Source: PFJX01 sp031426815 | Lineage (GTDB): Bacteria > Pseudomonadota > Gammaproteobacteria > Burkholderiales > Thiobacillaceae | Direction: 5' to 3' | Assembly (NCBI GenBank): GCA_031426815.1 | Contig: JASJPG010000070.1 | Span: 1-64,000 of the forward strand | Length of the DNA stretch: 64,000 nucleotides | Shown: positions 18,487 to 26,061 of the stretch, piece by piece | How the letters are laid out: each line of letters starts with the position of its first letter | How positions within the stretch are numbered: the stretch's first letter is position 1 | Translations under genes and position numbers: made by a program | The notes under the pieces: generated by a model | The model's input: the letters and a program-made list of their open reading frames with translations, nothing else | What the model was told of the DNA's origin: nothing | Database searches by the model: none

Positions 18487-19884
18487 ATGCAAATCAACAA
18501 GCTTTCCCTCGCCGTCGCCCTGGTTCTGGCCGGCCAAGCCCAAGCCGCTGTCCCTTACACCACCCCGGTTCTGCCAGTTGGCGACGCCGAGGAAATGACC
18601 GCCCCCTATATCCTGGCAGCAGGCTGGACCCAGAAAGTCATCGCCAACCGTACCAATCAAAATGCACTTGTGCCTGGTTCAAACTCGGGCAATTGGGACA
18701 TGATCGATTCCAACCACACCGGTGTTGATGCCAACCGCTACCTGTTCATGCCGTTCGAAACCGGCACCGGCGGCGTGCAGCGCGTCGACCTGTGGGATAC
18801 CAACTACAACACCCGTACCGTCACCATCGTCGCGCCCGGCACCCAGGGCTTCAAGTCCGGCGATGCCTCGCGCTGGACCCCGTGGGGCAGCTACCTGACC
18901 GCAGAAGAATCCTGGGGCGCCGGCAGCACCAAAGGCCGCCTGTTTGAAGTAACCAACCCGACCACCGCGGCAGCCAACGGCGGCAACTTCATTCAGCGTG
19001 CGATTGTCCCGCGCGTTTCTCATGAAGGTCTGGCTTTCGATGCCAACAAATCGATGTACTTCATCGACGAGCTGAACGGCGGCTCGGTCTACAAGTATGT
19101 TTCCGCCAATGCCAACGCTACCAACGGTGACGAATACTTCGCCGCTGGCCAGACCTTTGCCCTGAACGTGGGTGCGGGCGGCCAGTTTGAAGGCAACAAT
19201 GGCCCGGCCATTACGGGCGCTTCCAGCTGGGTTGCTATTACCGACGTCGATGGTGCCGCCATCGCTGGCGTGTCCACCGTGCTGGCTGACGGCACCATCG
19301 ACGGCCGCGTCACTGCCGATACCTTGAACATCACGAGCTTCAACCGTCCCGAAGATATCGAAATCCAGAATCTGGCCAACGGCGACCAGCTCCTGTACTT
19401 CGCAACCACGGACTCGGACAACAACGGCATCACGGCCGACGGTCGTAGCCGCGTCTACAGCCTCAATCTGACCACGGGTGAAATCGGCTTGTTTGCCGGT
19501 ACCGACACCATCGACTCAGCGACAGGTTTGCCTGTGGGCACCCCTTTCAGCAATGCTGACAACCTGGCGATCGGCCCCGACGGCACCATGTACATCATCG
19601 AAGACCAGAATGGCGGCGTTGAGAATATTTGGAGCACCGTGGATGCCGACAAGGATGGCGTCGCTGAATCCATGAGCGTGATCGCAACGCTGCGCACGGC
19701 AAATGCCGAGTCAACTGGTATGCATTTCATTGGCGACAAGATTTACGTCAACGTTCAGCATCCTTCGAGCGACAACGACCTTCTGGTTCAAATCACCCCC
19801 GTCCCCGAGCCCGAGACCTACGCCATGATGCTGGCCGGTCTCGGTCTGGTCGGCTTCATGGGTCGTCGTCGCAAGGCTGCCTGA
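18487..19884 (+). CDS. PhoX-like (DUF839) phosphatase-family protein with PEP-CTERM tail
   Basis: A 465-residue exported protein. The start is the ATG of MQINKLSLAVALVLAGQAQA with AAGGA in front. The body resembles a short DUF839/PhoX propeller: SWGAGSTKGRLFEVTN, TPWGSYLTAEESWG (compare PWGTYLTCEEN in the Tat-exported PhoX), VSHEGLAFDANKSMYFIDE, NRPEDIEIQ, DNLAIGPDGTMYIIEDQ and VQHPSSDNDLL. It ends in VPEPETYAMMLAGLGLVGFM + GRRRKAA, so it should be sorted by exosortase, unlike its Tat-exported relative across the divergent promoter. Catalytic competence is not certain because it is about 200 residues shorter. The PHO-like promoter supports a phosphate role. Confidence 0.85.
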   Translation: MQINKLSLAVALVLAGQAQAAVPYTTPVLPVGDAEEMTAPYILAAGWTQKVIANRTNQNALVPGSNSGNWDMIDSNHTGVDANRYLFMPFETGTGGVQRVDLWDTNYNTRTVTIVAPGTQGFKSGDASRWTPWGSYLTAEESWGAGSTKGRLFEVTNPTTAAANGGNFIQRAIVPRVSHEGLAFDANKSMYFIDELNGGSVYKYVSANANATNGDEYFAAGQTFALNVGAGGQFEGNNGPAITGASSWVAITDVDGAAIAGVSTVLADGTIDGRVTADTLNITSFNRPEDIEIQNLANGDQLLYFATTDSDNNGITADGRSRVYSLNLTTGEIGLFAGTDTIDSATGLPVGTPFSNADNLAIGPDGTMYIIEDQNGGVENIWSTVDADKDGVAESMSVIATLRTANAESTGMHFIGDKIYVNVQHPSSDNDLLVQITPVPEPETYAMMLAGLGLVGFMGRRRKAA

Positions 19885-19954
19885 TCGCCTGAGGGAAAAA
19901 TCCCGCCGGTCATGGCCGCGAGTCCATGTCGGCGGCACAAGCAACACAACGACA

Positions 19955-19993
19955 GGCCGGCATCGAACTTCACATCGAAGTGACTTGCCGGCC
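19955..19993. terminator. Hairpin between PhoX-like and choice-of-anchor genes
   Basis: GGCCGGCA (19955-19962) pairs with TGCCGGCC (19986-19993), with an inner ACTTC/GAAGT stem. No U-run. Its right arm touches the following PHO-like site, so it could separate the two transcription units. Confidence 0.4.
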
Positions 19994-20021
19994 AGTCATA
20001 ACCGTGTAACTCCACGGTCAT
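19993..20021 (+). promoter_or_regulatory. Tandem PHO-box-like array
   Basis: CAGTCAT-AACC-GTGTAAC-TCCA-CGGTCAT: three CTGTMAY-type 7-mers in 11-bp register. Using the first pair (19993-20010), a 10-bp spacer leads to TATCTT at 20021 as the -10. The start codon of the next gene is at 20102. Confidence 0.6.
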
Positions 20022-20101
20022 ATCTTTCAGTCATGCGTTGGAGCAAGCAGTGACCACTCGGCGCTGCCCAACGTATCGCCCCCCTTTCCCAGGAGCACTC
20101 C

Positions 20102-21601
20102 ATGCGCATCAAACCCCTTGCGGCTCTCGTCGTGAGCATGCTTTCCACCGGCTCGGCAATGGCCGCGGCTTCCTTCTCGTTCGACAAGCAGTGGACTTAC
20201 GTTCATGACATGGCGCAGGGCCGCACCGGCGAAATCGCTGCGTTCGATCAGATGAGCAATTCGATCTGGGTCGCCGGCGTCGTCGGCGTCGACGTGCTCG
20301 ACGCGAGCAACGGCAGCCTGCTGCTGCACATCGACACGTCGGCATTCGGCGGCGCGATCAACAGCGTGGCAATCAAGAATGGCCTGGCGGCGGTTGCCAT
20401 TGAATCCGGCACGCGCACCAATCAAGGCATCATCCAGTTCTTCGATACCGGCACCCGCGCCCTCGCCACCGGCTTCTACGGCAATACCGTCACCGTCGGC
20501 GCCCTGCCCGACATGCTGACCTTCACGCCCGACGGCAGCAAACTGCTGGTGGCCAACGAGGCGACGCCGACCACCTACGGCGCCTACGACCCGGCCGGCA
20601 GCGTCAGCATCATCGACGTCAACACGCGTAGCGTGATCGCGACCGCGGTCTTCGCCGGCGTGACGCAAACCGGCAGCGCCATCCGCAGCAACACCGGCAT
20701 GGACTTCGAGCCCGAATACATCGCCATCAACGCCGCCGGCACCAAGGCGTTCGTCAGCCTGCAGGAAGCCAATGCAATGGGCGTGCTGGACCTCTCCAGC
20801 AATACGTTCAGCCAGGTCATCGGCCTCGGCACCAAGGATTTCAGCGCCGCCGGCAACGAAATCGACCCCAGCCACAAGGATGGCAAGATCGAACTGCGTT
20901 CCGTCGCCGTCAAGGGTCTGTACCAACCGGACGGCATGGCCACCTTCGAGAAAAACGGCCAGACCTACATCGTCATGGCCAACGAGGGCGACACCCGCGA
21001 GGACGACGGCGACAAGGCGCGCGCCAAGGATGTCGCCGCTTTTACAGATGAGCCCGCTGACCTGAAACAGTTGAATATCTCCACCACCGACTCCACCTCC
21101 GGCACCGACCTGGTGACTTTCGGCGGCCGCTCTTTCAGCATTCGCGACGAAAACGGCAACATCGTGTTCGACAGCGGCAACACGCTGGATAGCGAAGCCA
21201 TCGCGCGCGGCATTTACAACGATGGCCGCAGCGACGACAAGGGTGTCGAACCGGAAGGCGTCACCCTGCTCGAAATCAACGGCCGCACCCTCGCTTTCAT
21301 CGGCCTGGAACGCACCACCAAGAGCACCGTCGCGGTTTACGACATCACCAACCCGGCGAACGCCACCTTCCTCGACATGATCGTCACCGATGGCGATCTG
21401 GCGCCCGAAGGCCTCACCGCCTACGTCTCCGGCAACCAGTATTTCCTCGCCATCGCCAACGAAGGCGTGCTGGAAGACGGCATAGCCGGCTCCACCACGC
21501 TGTACAGCATGACCCCGGTGCCGGAACCCGAGACCTACGCCATGATGCTGGCCGGTCTGGGCCTGGTCGGGTTCATGGGGCGCCGTCGCAAGAGCGCCTG
21601 A
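20102..21601 (+). CDS. Choice-of-anchor I beta-propeller protein with PEP-CTERM tail
   Basis: A 499-residue exported protein with signal peptide MRIKPLAALVVSMLSTGSAMA. The body is a propeller of the choice-of-anchor I family (related by name to alkaline-phosphatase-associated surface proteins): SIWVAGVVGVDVLD, DMLTFTPDGSKLLVANEATP, EPEYIAINAAGTKAFVSLQEANAM, YQPDGMATFEKNGQTYIVMANEGDTRE and EGVTLLEINGRTLAFIGLER. The tail is VPEPETYAMMLAGLGLVGFM + GRRRKSA. Catalysis has not been shown for most of this family. Placement between phosphatases and a PHO-like array suggest phosphate-linked expression. A GGAG ribosome-binding site precedes the ATG, and a clear terminator follows. Confidence 0.85.
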   Translation: MRIKPLAALVVSMLSTGSAMAAASFSFDKQWTYVHDMAQGRTGEIAAFDQMSNSIWVAGVVGVDVLDASNGSLLLHIDTSAFGGAINSVAIKNGLAAVAIESGTRTNQGIIQFFDTGTRALATGFYGNTVTVGALPDMLTFTPDGSKLLVANEATPTTYGAYDPAGSVSIIDVNTRSVIATAVFAGVTQTGSAIRSNTGMDFEPEYIAINAAGTKAFVSLQEANAMGVLDLSSNTFSQVIGLGTKDFSAAGNEIDPSHKDGKIELRSVAVKGLYQPDGMATFEKNGQTYIVMANEGDTREDDGDKARAKDVAAFTDEPADLKQLNISTTDSTSGTDLVTFGGRSFSIRDENGNIVFDSGNTLDSEAIARGIYNDGRSDDKGVEPEGVTLLEINGRTLAFIGLERTTKSTVAVYDITNPANATFLDMIVTDGDLAPEGLTAYVSGNQYFLAIANEGVLEDGIAGSTTLYSMTPVPEPETYAMMLAGLGLVGFMGRRRKSA

Positions 21602-21621
21602 GCTGCCTCGCAGTAAATTGA

Positions 21622-21653
21622 AGATGGCCGCCCACGGGCGGCCATCTCTTTTG
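21622..21653 (+). terminator. Rho-independent terminator
   Basis: AGATGGCCGCCC-ACG-GGCGGCCATCT followed by CTTTTG: an 11-12-bp GC-rich stem with a short T-run, 20 bp after the stop codon. Confidence 0.85.
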
Positions 21654-21867
21654 CGCAACCCCGTAGGTCGGCAACCCCCTCGCGGCGTGGGAGCGCCGCC
21701 AGTCAAACCCAAAGGCAGACGTTGGATCGGCGGCATAGGAATGCCGCCCCGAATTGCTAGCCCGTTCGGCTCATTTTCGGCTGACGTCTTCGACATAAAA
21801 CAACAACTTTGTGACGCTAATCTATGTTGGATATTTCCATCCTCCTCCCCTCCCACGGAGCCAACCC

Positions 21868-23616
21868 ATGACCTCACATTCCTTGAAACCGCTGGTTGCC
21901 CTGCTGGCGCTGATGCATGCCCTGCCCGTATGCGCCGCATTGCCGAACGGCGTCGCTTCCGGCGACGTGTCGCAAAACGCCGCCTGGCTGTGGGCGCGTA
22001 GCGACACGACCGGACAAGTGGCCTTTGAAGTCGCCAGCGATGCGGCGTTCTCGAACATCGTCAACAGCTTCAATGCCACCGTCACGGATGCCATGCAACC
22101 GGTGAAGGGCATGGTGAGCGGCCTCAACGCCGGGCAACAGTATTACTACCGCGCGACCGACGCTGCCGCGGCGAGCTTCAGCGGCAGCTTCCGCACTGCT
22201 GCTGCGGCCGGCGCACACAACGGACTGCGTTTCGGCGTATCCGGCGACTGGCGCGGCGAGTTGGCGCCGTATCCGGCGATCAAGAATGTCGCGGCGAGCA
22301 ATCTCGATTTCTTCGTCAAGCACGGCGACACCATCTACGCCGAGCGCTACTCCGGCCCGGCGCAGGCCACCGCCAGCACGCTTACCGAGTACCGCGACCG
22401 TCACAACGAAGTGTTATCCAGCCGTTACGGCATGAACACCTGGCAGGACGCGCGCGCCAGCACGCCCATCTTAGCCAGCATCGACGACCACGAGGTGGTG
22501 AACGATTTCACTGGCGGCGCCCCGGTAGGCGCCGGCTATTACAACGACACGCAGCGTTATCAGGACGGCTTGCAGGCCTTCCGCGAATACATGCCGATCG
22601 CCGACACGAACTACACCGGCAGCGGCGACGCGCGCTTCGATGGCAAGCCCGATCTCTATCGCGCGCAGCAGTTCGGTGCCGACGCGCTGGTCATCGTCAC
22701 CGACGCGCGCTCCTTCCGCGATGCGGAACTCGCGCCGTGGAACGGCACGCCTGCGGACGCGGGACGCTTCCTCGCCGAATCGGCGACGCTGGACCGCACC
22801 CTGCTTGGCCAAACCCAGCTCGAAAGGACGAAGGCCGACCTCAAGCAGGCGCAACTGGACGGCGTCACCTGGAAATTCCTGCATATCGCCGAGCCGACAC
22901 AGAATCTCGGCCTCGCCGCCGCCGGCGACCGTTACGAAGGCTATGCCCGCGAACGCACCGAACTGCTGTCGTTCATCAAGAACGAAGGCATCCAGAACAC
23001 CGTCTTCGTCACCGCCGACGTCCACGGCACCCTGGTCAACGACCTGACCTATTCGCTCGACGGCGTCAGCCAGACCCAGAGCGGCGCGTGGGAAATCAGC
23101 ACCGGCGCGGTAGCGTACGAACAGCCCTTCGGCCCCACCGTGGTCGATCTGGCGGCGAGCCTCGGCATGCTCAGCGCGCCGCAACTCGCCTACTACAACA
23201 GCCTGCCCAACGACAGCGCGAAAGACCAGTTCATCAAGGCGGTGGTCAACAGCCAGCTGACGCCGCTGGGCTATACGCCGCTGGGCCTGGAAGGTTCAGG
23301 CGTCCCGTTCACCAACCTGATGCCGACGATTCCCGGCTTCGGCCAGCTCGACTACTCCCTCGCCACCCACACCTACGGCTGGACCGAGTTCGAGATCGAC
23401 GCGGTCACCGGCGAACTCATCGTGACCACCTGGGGCATCCCCGACTACAGCTACGACGAGATGACCACCGATCCCGCCGCGATCATGGCGCTCAACCCGC
23501 AAATCGTCTCGCGCTTCGCCGTCGCCGCCGCCGTGCCGGAGCCCGAGACCTACGCGCTGATGCTGGCCGGACTCGGCTTGGTGGGTTTCGTTGCGCGGCG
23601 GCGGGAAACGGCTTGA
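21868..23616 (+). CDS. PhoD-like alkaline phosphatase with PEP-CTERM tail
   Basis: A 582-residue metallophosphoesterase of the PhoD family, which cleaves phosphomono- and diesters. The start is the ATG of MTSHSLKPLVALLALMHALP, after CGGAG; the earlier frame start lacks a ribosome-binding site. PhoD features are the N-terminal fibronectin-like part (LPNGVASGDVSQNAAWLWARSD), RFGVSGDWRG, HGDTIYAER, the metal-binding DDHEVVNDF, VTDARSFRD, and TADVHGTLVNDL near residue 385. The tail is VPEPETYALMLAGLGLVGFV + ARRRETA. PhoD proteins usually use Tat, but here I see an ordinary Sec signal plus exosortase sorting. The upstream PHO-like signal is degenerate (near 21790-21815). Confidence 0.9.
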   Translation: MTSHSLKPLVALLALMHALPVCAALPNGVASGDVSQNAAWLWARSDTTGQVAFEVASDAAFSNIVNSFNATVTDAMQPVKGMVSGLNAGQQYYYRATDAAAASFSGSFRTAAAAGAHNGLRFGVSGDWRGELAPYPAIKNVAASNLDFFVKHGDTIYAERYSGPAQATASTLTEYRDRHNEVLSSRYGMNTWQDARASTPILASIDDHEVVNDFTGGAPVGAGYYNDTQRYQDGLQAFREYMPIADTNYTGSGDARFDGKPDLYRAQQFGADALVIVTDARSFRDAELAPWNGTPADAGRFLAESATLDRTLLGQTQLERTKADLKQAQLDGVTWKFLHIAEPTQNLGLAAAGDRYEGYARERTELLSFIKNEGIQNTVFVTADVHGTLVNDLTYSLDGVSQTQSGAWEISTGAVAYEQPFGPTVVDLAASLGMLSAPQLAYYNSLPNDSAKDQFIKAVVNSQLTPLGYTPLGLEGSGVPFTNLMPTIPGFGQLDYSLATHTYGWTEFEIDAVTGELIVTTWGIPDYSYDEMTTDPAAIMALNPQIVSRFAVAAAVPEPETYALMLAGLGLVGFVARRRETA

Positions 23617-23651
23617 TGCTTGCAAGCCAATGTTCCGTTCCTGCGAATTTT

Positions 23652-23669
23652 CTGTCATGAAACAGTCAC
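23652..23669 (+). promoter_or_regulatory. PHO box, strong match
   Basis: CTGTCAT-GAAA-CAGTCAC: an 18-bp direct-repeat site very close to the PhoB consensus, with a 10-bp spacer to TAACTT at 23680. It ends 88 bp before the esterase-like phytase gene. Confidence 0.72.
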
Positions 23670-23757
23670 CGGCCCGACTTAACTTGTAGACCCTTCAACG
23701 CTCGACAACCCGCAGCGAGTCGAACCCGATCAACACCCGAATCCGCAGGAGCACGCC

Positions 23758-25194
23758 ATGCGTATCAAACCCATCCCCGCCCTATTTCTCAGTGTGCTGG
23801 TTTCCGGCATGGCTCAAGCCGCGCCGACCTTCGTCAACGGCCTGGCCATTCCCGGCGGCAGCCTCGACCTCACCGGCGGCAGCGACAGCGAGCGCCGCGT
23901 CGGCTTTTTCTCCGATATCTACTACGACACCAATCGCAACGAGTGGTGGGGCCTGTCCGACCGCGGCCCCGGTGGCGGCACGCTGAATTACGAAACCCGC
24001 GCGCAGCGTTTCACGCTGGACGTGGATAGGAACACCGGCGCCATCGCCAACTTCCAGATCGTCCAGACCGTCAAGTTCAGCCGTGCCGGCAGCGCCATGA
24101 ACGGCCTCGCGCCGAATCCCGCGAACGCACTCGGCAACGCCCTCGACCCGGAAGGATTCGTCGTCAACCCGATGAACGGCAACCTCCTGGTCTCCGACGA
24201 ATACGGCCCCGCGTTGTACGAATTCGACCGCAACGGGGTCTTCGTCCGCAGCTTCAACAACCCGGCCAACGTCATCCCGCGCGACGGCGCCAACGTCGCC
24301 AACTACGCCAGCGACGCCGGCAACACTGCCGGCAAACGCAGCAACCGCGGCTACGAAGGCCTGGCGGTCAGCCCGGACGGCAAGTACGCCTTCGCCATGC
24401 TGCAAAGCGCCATGCTCGACGAAGGCGGCGGCAGCGGTTCGGTAAACCGCATCGTCAAGTTCGACATGACCAGCGGCAACGCCGTCGCGCAGTACGCCTA
24501 CCCGATGAAGCGCTCCGGCCAGGGCCAGGGCATCTCTTCCCTGGTGGCGATCAACGACCACGAATTCATGGTGCTGGAACGCAACAACCGCGGCATCGGC
24601 GTCGGCGCAGACTTCGCCACCGCCGACAAGGAGGTCTACAAGATCGACATCACCGGCGCGACCGACATCTCCAACATCGATCTGGATGCCGCCGGCGCGG
24701 TGTACACCAAGGTCACCAAGTCGGCCCAGTTCCTCGATCTGGACAGCAACACCATCGACCTGGATGGCGATGGCGACAGCGAAAGCACCGGCAAATCTCC
24801 CGAGAAGTGGGAAGGCCTCGCCATCGGCCCGCAGCTCAACGATGGCAGCTTTCTGCTGTTGGCCGGCACCGACAACGACTACAGCGTGACCCAGAACGGA
24901 ACCGGCACGCAGTTCGACGTCTATTTCAACTTCAACGATGCCAATCCCTATGCGTCGTCCATCCAGTGCCCGATGGGAACCACCAGCGGCTGTTTCCTGA
25001 CCGGCGACGGCGTCACCCCCGCCAGCCTGGACGCGAATTACAAGCTCCTGCCCGGGGTCCTGCATGCCTACAAGGCCTCCAGCGCCGATCTGGCCGGTTA
25101 CACCGCTCCGGTGCCGGAACCCGAGACCTACGCCATGATGCTGGCCGGCCTGGGCTTGGTCGGTTTCATGGTGCGTCGCCGCAAAACCGCCTGA
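23758..25194 (+). CDS. Esterase-like phytase-domain protein with PEP-CTERM tail
   Basis: A 478-residue exported protein (signal peptide MRIKPIPALFLSVLVSGMAQA). It matches the 'esterase-like activity of phytase' family: GGSDSERRVGFFSDIYYDTNRNEWWGLSDRGPGGG, DPEGFVVNPMNGNLLVSDEYGP, SNRGYEGLAVSPDGKYAFAMLQ, EFMVLERNNRG and EKWEGLAIGPQL (quoted as separate recognised blocks). The tail is VPEPETYAMMLAGLGLVGFM + VRRRKTA. Likely to act on phytate-like or other phosphoesters at the surface, by family. It has the best PHO box of the island and a canonical terminator, so it is a single-gene unit. The strong GGAG sequence before the ATG matches that of the 20102 gene, as does the MRIKP N-terminus. Confidence 0.86.
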   Translation: MRIKPIPALFLSVLVSGMAQAAPTFVNGLAIPGGSLDLTGGSDSERRVGFFSDIYYDTNRNEWWGLSDRGPGGGTLNYETRAQRFTLDVDRNTGAIANFQIVQTVKFSRAGSAMNGLAPNPANALGNALDPEGFVVNPMNGNLLVSDEYGPALYEFDRNGVFVRSFNNPANVIPRDGANVANYASDAGNTAGKRSNRGYEGLAVSPDGKYAFAMLQSAMLDEGGGSGSVNRIVKFDMTSGNAVAQYAYPMKRSGQGQGISSLVAINDHEFMVLERNNRGIGVGADFATADKEVYKIDITGATDISNIDLDAAGAVYTKVTKSAQFLDLDSNTIDLDGDGDSESTGKSPEKWEGLAIGPQLNDGSFLLLAGTDNDYSVTQNGTGTQFDVYFNFNDANPYASSIQCPMGTTSGCFLTGDGVTPASLDANYKLLPGVLHAYKASSADLAGYTAPVPEPETYAMMLAGLGLVGFMVRRRKTA

Positions 25195-25212
25195 GCGAGC
25201 TCGCCGTAAGCT

Positions 25213-25242
25213 AAATGGCCGCCCGTGGGCGGCCATTTTTTT
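25213..25242 (+). terminator. Rho-independent terminator
   Basis: AAATGGCCGCCC-GTG-GGCGGCCATTTTTTT: the same stem sequence as the 21622 terminator, here with seven T. It lies 18 bp after the phytase-domain gene. Confidence 0.92.
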
Positions 25243-25243
25243 C

Positions 25244-25267
25244 GTAGGTCGGCAATCCCTTGCCGAC
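25244..25267. repeat. REP-like short unit
   Basis: GTAGGTCGGCAATCCCTTGCCGAC, the reverse-oriented core of the dispersed GTCGGCAA...TTGCCGACCTAC family. It abuts the terminator. A half unit also lies at 21663 after the other terminator. Confidence 0.7.
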
Positions 25268-25446
25268 GTCCCTCCTCGCGGGGATTCGCCACTTGTTACC
25301 GAGCCACCACCAGCAGCGGACATGAGCCGTTCGGACTAACAGAACCATTGCTATCGGTCACCGAACCTTAATCAACTCCCGTCATAGTGGGTCGGGTTGT
25401 TAGATCGACTGGCTGAAAGCAGCCAAATAACAAAAGGGATATCGCC

Positions 25447-26013
25447 ATGAACTACAAACTCCTGCCGGCGGGGCTTCTTGCCCTGGCCCTGGCTCATTCC
25501 GCCCACGCTATCGACTTGCATCCGTTGGAGTCCATGCAACTCGCCGCCGGCGTTTATGAGTTCGACAACATTTTCATTCCGGTGGGGGTGACGCTCACCT
25601 TTGTCGGCGAACCGATGGAAATGAACCTGCGCGCGGAGCACGACATCCGCATCGCGGGCAATCTGTATGGGCCGGGCTGGAGCCTCAGGCTGGAGGCGGG
25701 CGAGCGCTTAATGCTGGATGGTGGCATCATCGCCGGCAATATCACCCTGACCAGCCCTGCCTCGCTGCCCTCGCCAGACGGCGTGCGTACCGAGGCACAA
25801 GCCACCCTGTGCGTCTCTGGCTACTGCGACGCGTCGAGTGCGATTGCATCCAAGCCACAATTCACTGCCGGACTCAGCTTGCGCGAGGGCGCAATCGCCC
25901 TTCTCCCCCCTCAGATTCTGACTCTGACTCCCGCCGTCCCCGAACCGGAAACCTGGACGCTCTTGCTGGCCGGCCTGGGCCTGGTGGGCTGGCAGGCCCG
26001 GCGCGATCGATAA
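25447..26013 (+). CDS. Small PEP-CTERM protein, function unknown
   Basis: A 188-residue exported protein (signal peptide MNYKLLPAGLLALALAHSAHA). The mature part reads as short parallel beta-strands (GVYEFDNIFIPVGVTLTF, EHDIRIAGNLYG, GERLMLDGGIIAGNITL), resembling a small beta-helix rather than an enzyme. The tail is VPEPETWTLLLAGLGLVGWQ + ARRDR, a divergent form of the sorting signal. It is 48 bp upstream of the giant autotransporter-strand protein, and both are probably co-transcribed. An AAAAGGGAT ribosome-binding site precedes the ATG. I do not recognise a function. Confidence 0.8.
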   Translation: MNYKLLPAGLLALALAHSAHAIDLHPLESMQLAAGVYEFDNIFIPVGVTLTFVGEPMEMNLRAEHDIRIAGNLYGPGWSLRLEAGERLMLDGGIIAGNITLTSPASLPSPDGVRTEAQATLCVSGYCDASSAIASKPQFTAGLSLREGAIALLPPQILTLTPAVPEPETWTLLLAGLGLVGWQARRDR

Positions 26014-26061
26014 CTTGCCGACGAACCGCCAACCAACAACAAATCAACAGGGAATCCGATC

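Noticed and set aside
21787..21815. PHO box before the PhoD-like gene
   Set aside because: Only TCGACAT-AAAA-CAACAAC (8 of 14 positions) and a TTGTGAC out of register; too weak to list as a site despite the gene's function.
20027..21940. 637-codon open frame on - opposite the choice-of-anchor I gene
   Set aside because: Shadow of the PEP-CTERM gene; it also crosses the terminator and the next promoter, which a real gene would not.
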